The notes below the pieces were generated by a model. That model was not told the origin of the DNA, ran no database searches, and saw only the letters and a program-made list of their open reading frames with translations. Positions 22,185 through 29,577 of a stretch of DNA of 50,176 nt are shown in pieces. Every line of letters begins with the position of its first letter. Position 1 is the stretch's first letter. The stretch comes from Streptomyces silvae (GTDB lineage Bacteria > Actinomycetota > Actinomycetes > Streptomycetales > Streptomycetaceae), in contig NZ_JAERUC010000064.1 in assembly GCF_016745505.1 (NCBI RefSeq), forward strand, positions 1 to 50,176. The letters run 5' to 3'. A program made the translations under genes and the position numbers.

Positions 22185-22790
22185 TCAGGAGTTCTGGATG
22201 ACCTGGGTGACGCCGTTGATGATCTGCTGTACGGCGATGGCCGAGAGCATCATCCCGGCGAGCCTGGTGACCAGCACGACGCCGCCGTCCTTGATCACCC
22301 GGATGATCAGCAGCGAGTAACGCATGGTCAGCCAGAGCACCACGTGCATCGCGACGATCGCCGTCCAGACCGAGATCTGGCTGCCCATGCTGTCGGCGTG
22401 CTGCACCGCGAGGATCACGGAGACGATCGCACCCGGCCCGGCGAGCAGCGGCATGCCGAGCGGCACGAGGGCGACGTTGACGTCCTTCGTCTGCGTCGGC
22501 TCGTCCGTCTTGCCGGTGAGCAGGTCCAGCGCGATGAGCAGCAGGAGGAGCCCGCCCGCGATCATCAGCGCGGGGACGGAGACATGCAGGTAGTCGAGGA
22601 TCTGCTGGCCCAGCAGGCCGAAGACGGCGATCACGCCGAACGCGACGGCGACGGCCTGGAGGGCCATCCTGCGCTGCACCTTGGCGGGGCGGCCCGCGGT
22701 GAGGGCCAGGAAGATCGGGGTGATTCCGGGCGGATCCATAATCACAAAAAGGGTGAGAAAAAGGGATCCGAAGACAGCGATGTCGAACAC
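22185..22790 (-). CDS. MarC-family integral membrane protein
   Basis: 201 residues with six hydrophobic helices. The signature FLTLFVIMDPPGITPIFLALT near the N terminus, ALDLLTGK in the middle and LVPLGMPLLAGPGAIVSVIL in the centre are diagnostic of the MarC/YchE/YhgN family. Members sit in the cytoplasmic membrane; their transport substrate is unresolved, and the old link to multiple antibiotic resistance has been withdrawn for E. coli MarC. The start is a GTG with AAGG upstream. A 114-bp gap separates it from the PHP gene on the same strand. Confidence 0.95.
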   Translation of the reverse strand: MFDIAVFGSLFLTLFVIMDPPGITPIFLALTAGRPAKVQRRMALQAVAVAFGVIAVFGLLGQQILDYLHVSVPALMIAGGLLLLLIALDLLTGKTDEPTQTKDVNVALVPLGMPLLAGPGAIVSVILAVQHADSMGSQISVWTAIVAMHVVLWLTMRYSLLIIRVIKDGGVVLVTRLAGMMLSAIAVQQIINGVTQVIQNS

Positions 22791-22904
22791 GGTGAGCCTT
22801 GCGAGAGAAGAGCGGGCCGAACAGGAGGAGGCGTGCGCCGGCGCGTCATGAGGACGCCCGGCCGCGCGGGGGGTGGGACGGGGAAGAGGGTGAGGAGAGC
22901 CCCG

Positions 22905-23771
22905 TTACGCGGGGACGGGTCCACCGGCGCCCGGCACGGGGAAGGCTCCCGTGGCGCGCCGGGTGATCTCGCCGTAGATCTCGGGGTCGGTGGTGTACTC
23001 CCCGAGCCGGACGGTCTTGCGGGAGCCGTGGTAGTCGCTGGACCCGGTGGGCAGCAGTCCCAGCTCGGCGGCGAGCCCCCGCAGCCGGGCCCTGGTGGGC
23101 TCGTCGTGGTCCATGTGGTCGACCTCGATGCCGTCCAGTCCGGCGGCGGCCAGCCGCGCGATCACGCTCTCCGGGACCACCGCGCCGCGCTTGACGGCGA
23201 GCGGGTGGGCGAAGACGGTGACGCCGCCCGCGGCCTTGACCAGCCGGATCGCGTCGAACGGGTCGAGCTCGTGCTTGTCGGCGTACGCGCGCCCGCCGTT
23301 GCCCAGCCAGGCCGGGGTGAAGGCGTCGGAGACGGTGTCGACGACGCCCAGCTCCACGAGTGCGGTGGCGACGTGCGGGCGGCCGACCGAACCGTCCCCA
23401 GCGATCCGCGCGACCTGCTCCCAGGTGACCGGGACGTCCAGCTCCTGGAGCTTGCGCACCATGGCCTGCGCCCGCGGCACCCGGTCGTCCCGGACGAGCT
23501 CGCGCTCACGGGCCAGTTCGGGCTCGGACGGGTCGAAGAGGTAGGCCAGCATGTGCAGGCTGATGCCGTCGACGCGGCAGGAGAGCTCGGCGCCGGTGAC
23601 GAGGGTGAGGCCCTCGGGGAGTGCGGCCGTCGCCTCCGCGTGACCGCCGACCGTGTCGTGGTCGGTGAGGGCGACGACGTCGAGGCCCGCCGCCGCGGCG
23701 TTGGCCACGAGCTCGGCGGGGGTGTCCGTGCCGTCCGACGCGGTGGAGTGGGTGTGCAGATCGATGCGCAC
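22905..23771 (-). CDS. PHP-domain phosphoesterase (TrpH/nucleoside bisphosphatase type)
   Basis: 288 residues. The N terminus RIDLHTHSTASDGTDTPAELV and VVALTDHDTVGG carry the metal-binding His/Asp of the PHP domain. Further ligands appear in LVTGAELSCR, VGRPHVATAL, TVFAHPLAVKRG and LPTGSSDYHG. Related bacterial enzymes remove the 3'-phosphate from nucleoside 3',5'-bisphosphates or trim RNA and short oligonucleotides. It is cytoplasmic, starts with GTG (GGAG 10 nt upstream), and is followed downstream by marC. Exact substrate is not readable. Confidence 0.93.
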   Translation of the reverse strand: MRIDLHTHSTASDGTDTPAELVANAAAAGLDVVALTDHDTVGGHAEATAALPEGLTLVTGAELSCRVDGISLHMLAYLFDPSEPELARERELVRDDRVPRAQAMVRKLQELDVPVTWEQVARIAGDGSVGRPHVATALVELGVVDTVSDAFTPAWLGNGGRAYADKHELDPFDAIRLVKAAGGVTVFAHPLAVKRGAVVPESVIARLAAAGLDGIEVDHMDHDEPTRARLRGLAAELGLLPTGSSDYHGSRKTVRLGEYTTDPEIYGEITRRATGAFPVPGAGGPVPA

Positions 23772-23857
23772 GACGCGGACTCCAGTGCTGGGGACGGACA
23801 GGGGACGCTCAAGGATAACCGCCGTACGTCACCCCTCCGGCCCCCTCCCGCGCGGGG

Positions 23858-24502
23858 TCAGGGCCGTGTGAGCAGCCGGGGTGTGAGCGCCCCGCAGGGC
23901 AGGAGGTCCACTTCGCCGCCCGCGTCGCGCAGGTCGGTCAGCACCAGTTCGTCGTACATCAGGAGCCCGGACTGCTCGGGCCAGATGATCGCCCAGAGCC
24001 AGAGGCCGCGCGCCTCGCCCGCGAAGACCGCGCGGTCGGCGGGGGCGTCCTTGACGTGCCAGAGCGGGGTGGGGCGTCCCGCCGCGAGCGCCTTGGCGTC
24101 CGGTGCCGCGTCGATGCCCAGGCCGGAGCCGGGGTCGGGGCCGTCGATGCCGGCGTAGCGCGCGCCGAGTCCCACGCCGAGCTCCTCGGCGACGAGGAGC
24201 AGCTCCCCCATGCCGCCGAGCGGGCCGGGGCCCGAGCACGTGACGGCGGTGGCCCGGCCGCCGCTGCGGTCGTCGCCCGCGTACGCCGCGCCCGTGAACA
24301 GCCAGCCCACCGGGAGCGGCCAGGGCATCCACACCGGCACCTGGGCCCGGTGCACCACCACGCCCAGCGCCTCGACGCTGGGCGGGACCACCGGCTGCAT
24401 CGGGTGCACCTGGCCGTGCGCGGAGCACTGCCAGGCATCGGCGAAAAGGCCGGGCGCCCTGACCCGGCCACCGCACTTCGGGCAACTGGGTTCGCCCCTC
24501 AT
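23858..24502 (-). CDS. DUF6758-type protein with N-terminal zinc ribbon
   Basis: 214 residues. The N terminus MRGEPSCPKCGGRVRAPGLF contains CPKC and a following Cys-His pair (WQCSAHGQVHP), a probable treble-clef or ribbon zinc site. The rest is a single globular domain with PVWMPWPLPVGWLFTG and LMYDELVLTDLRDAG, typical of a Streptomyces-wide family that I know only as DUF6758. I use the ATG at 24502 because homologues begin MRGEPSCPKC; a TTG at 24511 has the better ribosome spacing (GGAGAGG) and is possible. Upstream is the divergent MFS gene. Confidence 0.85.
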   Translation of the reverse strand: MRGEPSCPKCGGRVRAPGLFADAWQCSAHGQVHPMQPVVPPSVEALGVVVHRAQVPVWMPWPLPVGWLFTGAAYAGDDRSGGRATAVTCSGPGPLGGMGELLLVAEELGVGLGARYAGIDGPDPGSGLGIDAAPDAKALAAGRPTPLWHVKDAPADRAVFAGEARGLWLWAIIWPEQSGLLMYDELVLTDLRDAGGEVDLLPCGALTPRLLTRP

Positions 24503-24594
24503 ACCGCCCAACGGTCCTCTCCGGTCGTCGCCGCGTCAAGGACGATCACCCGTCCGCAGCGCGGCTCTGACCGGGAGAGATAGATGTGGGTTGC

Positions 24595-24629
24595 ACTTAT
24601 TAGAGTGCCTAACTTATTCTGTGTATAAC
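24595..24629 (+). promoter_or_regulatory. AT-rich promoter/operator of the MFS gene
   Basis: A TATAAC -10 (24624-24629) lies 31 nt before the ATG. Just upstream are a direct repeat ACTTATT (24595-24601 and 24612-24618) and a palindrome TTAG-N5-CTAA (24600-24612). The tract is far more AT-rich than its surroundings. Overlap of repeats with the promoter fits a repressor site. Confidence 0.5.
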
Positions 24630-24659
24630 GCAACGGTCTAGTGGAGAGCGAGAGAACCC

Positions 24660-25892
24660 ATGCCGGCAGAGGATCCGTTCGACGAGGGAGCGACCAGCAT
24701 CCTGCGTCAGCCGAAGGCCGTCTGGGCCACGGCGGGCGCCTCGGTCGTGGCCTTCATGGGGATCGGCCTGGTGGACCCGATCCTGCCGTCCATCGCCAAG
24801 GGACTCCAGGCCACGCCCAGTCAGGTGTCCCTGCTGTTCACCTCGTACTTCCTGATCACCGCCGTCGCGATGCTCGTGACCGGCTTCGTCTCCAGCCGCA
24901 TCGGCGGACGCAAGACCCTGCTGGCCGGCCTGGCGCTGGTCGTCGTCTTCGCCGCGCTCTCCGGCACCTCGTCGTCCGTCGCCGAACTGGTCGGCTTCCG
25001 GGCGGGCTGGGGCCTGGGCAACGCCCTCTTCGTGTCGACGGCCCTCGCGGTGATCGTCGGCGCCGCCGCGGGCGGCAGCGCGGCCGCGATCCTGCTGTAC
25101 GAGTCCGCGCTCGGCCTCGGCATGGCGTGCGGGCCGCTGGTCGGCGCCCTGCTCGGCGACGCCAGCTGGCGCTACCCGTTCTTCGGCACCGCCGCCCTGA
25201 TGGCGATCGGCTTCCTCTGCATCACGGCGTTCCTCAAGGAACAGCCCAGGCCGGCCCGGAAGACCTCGCTGCTCGACCCGGTCAGGGCGCTCGGCCACGG
25301 CGGGCTCGCCTCGGTCGCCACCTCGGCGTTCTTCTACAACTACGCGTTCTTCACGATCCTGGCCTTCACGCCGTTCGTGCTGAACATGTCGCCGTACAGG
25401 TCGGGTGCGGTGTTCTTCGCCTGGGGCCTGCTGCTCGCCGTCTTCTCGGTGCTCGTCGCACCGCGCCTGCAGCGGCGCTTCGGCTCGCTGAAGGTGGTCG
25501 GCGGCTCCCTGGTGCTGCTCGCCGCGGACCTGGTGGTCCTCGGGTACGGCGACCACACGACGGCCATCGTCTGCACCATCGTCTCCGGCGCCTTCATCGG
25601 CATGAACAACACCGTCTACACCGAACTGGCCCTCGGCGTCTCGGACGCCCCGCGCCCGGTGGCGAGCGCCGGCTACAACTTCGTCCGCTGGTTCGCCGCC
25701 GCGGCGGCGCCCTACCTCGCCCCGAAGATCGAGGAGTGGAGCGACATCCACACGCCGTTCGTCGTCGCCGCCGTCGCGGCCCTCGTCGGCGCGGTGGTCG
25801 TGTGGGTCCGGCGCGCGGCGCTGACCCACGAGGCGCGGGGGCTGGAACCGCGGCACGCGGCGGAGGACGGCGTCACCGTCTTCGCCGACTGA
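24660..25892 (+). CDS. MFS drug/metabolite efflux transporter (DHA1 type)
   Basis: 410 residues with 12 predicted transmembrane helices. The family motifs are visible: motif A-like loop FVSSRIGGRKTLLAGLAL after helix 2, motif C-like AILLYESALGLGMACGPLVGALLGD in helix 5, and FMGIGLVDPILPSIAKGL in helix 1, which together mark a proton-coupled 12-helix drug:H+ antiporter of the DHA1 group. It should export a toxic or own-made small molecule across the cytoplasmic membrane. The ATG follows GAGAGCGAGAG. The gene stands alone, with a repeat-rich AT-rich promoter, so it is probably induced. No regulator gene lies adjacent; substrate unknown. Confidence 0.93.
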   Translation: MPAEDPFDEGATSILRQPKAVWATAGASVVAFMGIGLVDPILPSIAKGLQATPSQVSLLFTSYFLITAVAMLVTGFVSSRIGGRKTLLAGLALVVVFAALSGTSSSVAELVGFRAGWGLGNALFVSTALAVIVGAAAGGSAAAILLYESALGLGMACGPLVGALLGDASWRYPFFGTAALMAIGFLCITAFLKEQPRPARKTSLLDPVRALGHGGLASVATSAFFYNYAFFTILAFTPFVLNMSPYRSGAVFFAWGLLLAVFSVLVAPRLQRRFGSLKVVGGSLVLLAADLVVLGYGDHTTAIVCTIVSGAFIGMNNTVYTELALGVSDAPRPVASAGYNFVRWFAAAAAPYLAPKIEEWSDIHTPFVVAAVAALVGAVVVWVRRAALTHEARGLEPRHAAEDGVTVFAD

Positions 25893-25970
25893 CCCGGCGG
25901 CCCGTCCCACCGGCCCCGCCCGCGGCTCCCCCTCCTGGCCGCGCGGCGGGGCTTCCCACGTCCAGGGCCG

Positions 25971-26555
25971 TCAGTCCAGCGGTACGGAGGCGCGCAGCGG
26001 GTCCCTGAGGTCGGTCCCCTGCGAGAGCCAGCGCTCCTGGAGCTCCTGCGCGCCCCGGACCCGCTTCCAGGCCGCCTCGTTGTGCGTCATCGGCAGCAGC
26101 GGCAGGAATTGCACCGGGTCCATCGGCTCGTCCAGCTCCAGGTCCTCGACCAGGCCCCCCGGCTCGGCCACCAGGACGGAGCTGAAGGGAGCCCCGGTCC
26201 ACAGCGGCTGCCCGAGGTCCAGCGACGCCCCCGGGGCCACGATCAGGCCCTCGACCTGCGGGGAGGCGGCCAGCACCGCGAGGGGCCGCAGCACCTGGTC
26301 GGTGTCGGCGAGCCCCACCCGTACGGACAGGACCAGTTCGGCGCGCGGCCCCTTCACCGGGTCGGCCAGCGGCGAGGTCGGGTCGGCCATCGGCTGGGCG
26401 GACATGCCGAGTGTGGCGTAGCGCACCACATCCCCGTCGATGAAGCGGAGCACCTCGATGCGGTCCGTGCCGAGGAACGTCACATCGGCGCGTGCGTCCG
26501 GCTCCCCCAGCGCCGTACGGAGCCGGGCCTCGACCAGATCAAGAATTTCTCCCAT
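25971..26555 (-). CDS. Suppressor-of-fused (SUFU) domain protein
   Basis: 194 residues. The order LGTDRIEVLRFIDGDVVRYATLGMSAQPM, RAELVLSVR, QVLRPLAVLAASP, LVAEPGGLVEDLEL and QFLPLLPMTHNEAAWKRVRGAQELQERW matches bacterial SUFU-domain proteins, which often act as immunity proteins or in unknown intracellular roles. No toxin gene is adjacent, so an immunity role is not supported here. The ATG at 26555 is preceded by TATGCT (26562-26567) with a 6-nt gap, indicating a leaderless transcript. It is convergent with the MFS gene and divergent from corA. Confidence 0.88.
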   Translation of the reverse strand: MGEILDLVEARLRTALGEPDARADVTFLGTDRIEVLRFIDGDVVRYATLGMSAQPMADPTSPLADPVKGPRAELVLSVRVGLADTDQVLRPLAVLAASPQVEGLIVAPGASLDLGQPLWTGAPFSSVLVAEPGGLVEDLELDEPMDPVQFLPLLPMTHNEAAWKRVRGAQELQERWLSQGTDLRDPLRASVPLD

Positions 26556-26968
26556 GCCGCGAGCATAGAACGCGTCCCGAACGGGGAAAGGAAGGGATTG
26601 GCTCCTCACCTGGCTGATAGCCTGAGGCGTCGGCCGGGACAGCACGCAGAAGCGTCGCTCTCAGTCCTGGCAACACGTGATCCCCCACGGGGGACCGGCC
26701 GGAGGAGGTGGGGCTGCGGTGGATCCAAGTCGACCGTGCAGTACCAACCGCCCTTCCGCACGACGCCTTCCTTCTGTGGCCTGACGCCCTCCCCGGCCGT
26801 CACCACGGCAGTTCGCGCACCGGAAGAGCCCCGCGTTTTTGCCTGTCTGTAGCGAACGCCGTCATCGTGCCCGCGCGGTGCCGCCCGCTTTGCGGACGTG
26901 AGCGCACGTCCCCATTCCGGGCTGTTCCACGTGCCCACCCGACGGCCCTCCGTGAAGAGGAGCCAGCC
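26556..26968 (+). promoter_or_regulatory. Long leader region upstream of corA
   Basis: 413 bp without a convincing gene. A TAGCCT -10-like hexamer at about 26619-26624 would give a 5' untranslated region of about 340 nt before corA. It includes a short TCCCCC/GGGGGA hairpin and a GTTTTT tract near 26835. An open frame continuous with corA from 26708 would add 87 atypical residues; I do not think it is coding. A metal-sensing leader is plausible for a magnesium transporter, but I could not match an M-box. Confidence 0.35.
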
Positions 26969-28084
26969 ATGTCGATGATCCGTGACCTGCGCGCCGCCGT
27001 GCGCCCGTCCCTGCGCAAGAGCAACACCCCGTACAACAGCTACGACACCACCCGTGACCCCTCCGCCTCCAGCGCCGTCGTCGACTGCGCGGTCTACCGG
27101 GACGGGCGCCGGCTCACCGAGGCCTCCTGCCTGACACCGCGTGAGGCGATGCTGCAGGTACGGGAGGAGGGCGGCTTCGCCTGGATCGGCCTGCACGAGC
27201 CGACCGAGGAGGAATTCGCCGGTATCGCACGGGAGTTCGGCCTCCACCCGCTGGCCGTGGAGGACGCGGTCCACGCCCACCAGCGGCCCAAGCTGGAGCG
27301 GTACGACGACACCCTGTTCACCGTCTTCAAGACGATCCACTACGTCGAGCACGCCGAACTGACCGCGACCAGCGAGGTCGTCGAGACCGGTGAGGTGATG
27401 TGCTTCACCGGACGGGACTTCGTGATCACCGTCCGGCACGGCGGACAGGGTTCGCTGCGCGCCCTGCGCCACCGCCTCCAGGAGGACCCGGAGCTGCTCT
27501 CCAAGGGCCCCTCCGCCGTGCTCCACTCCATCGCCGACCATGTCGTCGACGGCTACATCGCGGTGGCGGCCTCGGTGCAGGACGACATCGACGAGGTGGA
27601 GATCGACGTGTTCTCCACCCCGGCGAAGGGCGGTCCGCGCGGGTCGGACGCGGGCCGGATCTACCAGCTGAAGCGCGAGGTGCTGGAGTTCAAGCGCGCG
27701 GTGTCGCCGCTGCTGCGGCCGATGCAGCTGCTGAGCGAGCGCCCCATGCGGCTGATCGACCCCGACATCCAGAAGTACTTCCGTGACGTGGCCGACCACC
27801 TGGCCCGGGTGCACGAGGAGGTCATCGGCTTCGACGAGCTGCTGAACTCGATCCTCCAGGCCAATCTGGCGCAGGCCACCGTCACGCAGAACGAGGACAT
27901 GCGCAAGATCACCTCCTGGGCGGCGATCATCGCCGTACCCACGATGATCTGCGGGGTGTACGGCATGAACTTCAAGCACATGCCCGAACTCCGCTGGACG
28001 TACGGCTATCCGATGGTCCTCGCGCTCATCGGCGTCGTCTGCTTCTCCATCCACCGCACCCTCAAGCGCAACGGCTGGCTCTAA
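26969..28084 (+). CDS. corA: CorA-family magnesium/cobalt transporter
   Basis: 371 residues. The long cytosolic N-terminal funnel (WIGLHEPTEEEFAGIAREFGLHPLAVEDA, then VFKTIHYVEH, VITVRHG) is followed by a coiled stalk helix and two C-terminal transmembrane helices. The first ends in YGMNF, the GMN selectivity motif that defines CorA. The protein forms a pentameric channel for Mg2+ (and Co2+ or Ni2+). The ATG has GAGGAG 6 nt upstream. Downstream at 29.6 kb lies an MgtE-type cytosolic module; mycobacteria keep corA and this module in the same region (Rv1239c, Rv1232c). The 413-bp upstream gap may hold a regulatory leader. Confidence 0.95.
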   Translation: MSMIRDLRAAVRPSLRKSNTPYNSYDTTRDPSASSAVVDCAVYRDGRRLTEASCLTPREAMLQVREEGGFAWIGLHEPTEEEFAGIAREFGLHPLAVEDAVHAHQRPKLERYDDTLFTVFKTIHYVEHAELTATSEVVETGEVMCFTGRDFVITVRHGGQGSLRALRHRLQEDPELLSKGPSAVLHSIADHVVDGYIAVAASVQDDIDEVEIDVFSTPAKGGPRGSDAGRIYQLKREVLEFKRAVSPLLRPMQLLSERPMRLIDPDIQKYFRDVADHLARVHEEVIGFDELLNSILQANLAQATVTQNEDMRKITSWAAIIAVPTMICGVYGMNFKHMPELRWTYGYPMVLALIGVVCFSIHRTLKRNGWL

Positions 28085-28097
28085 TACAGTTCAGCCC

Positions 28098-28616
28098 ATG
28101 ACTGCTGCTGACGTGTTGCTTGCCCGGGCTCTCGTCGAGGAGGCCACCAAGAAGTCCGGTCTGATCTGGGTGCGGGGCACCGGCCCCTCCCGGGCGCTGT
28201 GGCACGTGTGGCACGAGGGTGCGGCCGTGCTCGTCGGGGACGGCCCCGGGGAGCAGCCGCTCCCCTCCGGGCTGGACGCCGGCGGGGCCGCCGAGGTGAC
28301 CGTACGCAGCAAGGACAAGGGCGGCAGGCTCGTGACCTGGGCCGCCACCGTCACCGTGCTGGAGCCTCGCTCCGAGGCGTGGGAGGCGGCCGTCGCCGAG
28401 CTCAAGGGCAAGCGGCTGAACGCCCCGGACGCCGAGCAGCTGACGGAGCGCTGGGCGCGTGAGTGCCGGGTCGTCCGGCTGACGCCCGGCGACTCCCGCA
28501 CGGACCTGCCGGACGGTTCGCTGGCCGCCGCACCGCTGCCCACCGCGGCGACCACGCGGCACACGGCGCCCGCCGCGCTCCCCCGGCTGCTGCTGAAGCG
28601 CCGCGGGAAGCGCTGA
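28098..28616 (+). CDS. Hypothetical protein, possible FMN split-barrel fold
   Basis: 172 residues with no signal peptide or membrane helix. The middle (KKSGLIWVRGTGPSRALWHVWHEG, then AAVLVGDGPGEQPL) alternates beta strands in a way that recalls pyridoxamine-phosphate-oxidase-like split barrels, but no cofactor motif is certain. The C terminus is Ala/Pro-rich and ends KRRGKR. A TACAGT hexamer (28085-28090) ends 7 nt before the ATG, and starts right after the corA stop, so it may have its own leaderless promoter despite the 13-bp gap. Function unknown. Confidence 0.8.
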   Translation: MTAADVLLARALVEEATKKSGLIWVRGTGPSRALWHVWHEGAAVLVGDGPGEQPLPSGLDAGGAAEVTVRSKDKGGRLVTWAATVTVLEPRSEAWEAAVAELKGKRLNAPDAEQLTERWARECRVVRLTPGDSRTDLPDGSLAAAPLPTAATTRHTAPAALPRLLLKRRGKR

Positions 28617-28624
28617 CTCCCGTT

Positions 28625-28665
28625 CCGTCAGCCGGAGGACCCGCGGTCCCGTCAGCCGGAGGACC
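28625..28665. repeat. 24-bp tandem duplication at the end of a lipoprotein gene
   Basis: The 17-mer CCGTCAGCCGGAGGACC occurs at 28625-28641 and again at 28649-28665, 24 bp apart. The second copy contains the stop codon of the minus-strand lipoprotein gene; the other copy lies past the stop. It looks like a recent small tandem duplication. Confidence 0.7.
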
Positions 28666-29422
28666 TGGGCAGCTCGCCGCCGTAGTCGACGGTGTCGTCC
28701 TCGGCCGGCGCCTCCAGCGGGAAGGCCTTGCCCCAGTCGGCGAGGGAGACCGTGCCACCGCCGCCGCCACGCGCCACCCGCAGGGGGTACGGAGTCCCCT
28801 TGAGGGAGACGTCCAGTGCGCCACCCTCACCCTTTCCCCCCATGATCTGCACGGTGCGCACCCCGCCGACCGTGCCCCGGTCGCCCTTGTTGACCTTCCC
28901 GTGGAGGGACAGCATCCCGTCGAGCAGCGTCTCCTTCTCCGTGAAGCCGCGCAGCTGCTGGTAGGTGGGGTCGTCCTCGGGCACCTTCACGTACTTGCCG
29001 CCGAGCTTGTCGGCGGCCTGGTCGTTCCCGTCGTCGGCCTTCTCGTCCTTCCAGAAGCCGGCGTCGGCCTTGAGGAAGAGCTCGTCGCCGATGCGCAGCA
29101 GCGCGAAGGTGTTCTTGCTCGACGTGACCGAGCCGGTGCCGCCCTTGCCGCTGAGCTGCATGTTCAGGCTGTACGTCCCGCCCTTGCTGACCAGCTTGCC
29201 CGTCAGCCGTACCGCCTCGGCGGCGTCGGCCGCGGCGAGCGCCTTCTTCTCAATCTGCGCGGCCGTCAGCTTGCCGACACCGTTGGTCCCCTGGTCGGGG
29301 TCCTCCCCCGCGCAGGCCGTGAGCGCGACGGTCAGCCCCGCGCTGAGCACCACGGCGAGTGCGGTCCGGTGGTGGGCCCGGACGGCCGGGGCGGAAGAGG
29401 TCACGGGCGCACTGCCTCTCAT
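28652..29422 (-). CDS. Secreted lipoprotein, LppX/LprAFG-like
   Basis: 256 residues. The N terminus is a lipoprotein signal (HHRTALAVVLSAGLTVALTAC, modified Cys about 37). The mature part, with KLTAAQIEKKALAAADAAEAVRLTG, GTYSLNMQLSGKGG, LRIGDELFLKADAGFW and PYPLRVARG, has the pattern of the actinobacterial LppX/LprAFG lipoprotein superfamily, whose members carry lipids or act in the envelope. That assignment is by pattern only. It lies divergent from the mgtE-like gene and convergent with the hypothetical at 28098. The ATG at 29422 is chosen because it begins a proper signal sequence; longer frames do not. Confidence 0.8.
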   Translation of the reverse strand: MRGSAPVTSSAPAVRAHHRTALAVVLSAGLTVALTACAGEDPDQGTNGVGKLTAAQIEKKALAAADAAEAVRLTGKLVSKGGTYSLNMQLSGKGGTGSVTSSKNTFALLRIGDELFLKADAGFWKDEKADDGNDQAADKLGGKYVKVPEDDPTYQQLRGFTEKETLLDGMLSLHGKVNKGDRGTVGGVRTVQIMGGKGEGGALDVSLKGTPYPLRVARGGGGGTVSLADWGKAFPLEAPAEDDTVDYGGELPRSSG

Positions 29423-29577
29423 CTGTGTGTCTGGGGTTGGCAGACGGCAGCGTACCCGTGCCGCGTACGCCGTTCGGCAGAGCGCCGTACGGACGGCCCA
29501 CCAAGACGTCACGGACCGGTACGGGCTAGCCTGATCACGGCGAAGGAGGACGTGAGGGACCGAGGGAGGCGCACAGG

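Noticed and set aside
24597..24618. Iron box (DmdR/IdeR) before the MFS gene
   Set aside because: TTAG and CTAA are present, but the spacing and inner bases do not fit the 19-bp iron-box consensus.
26708..26968. In-frame GTG extension of corA
   Set aside because: The 87 extra residues do not resemble CorA and lie inside the leader. The ATG at 26969 has a proper ribosome site.
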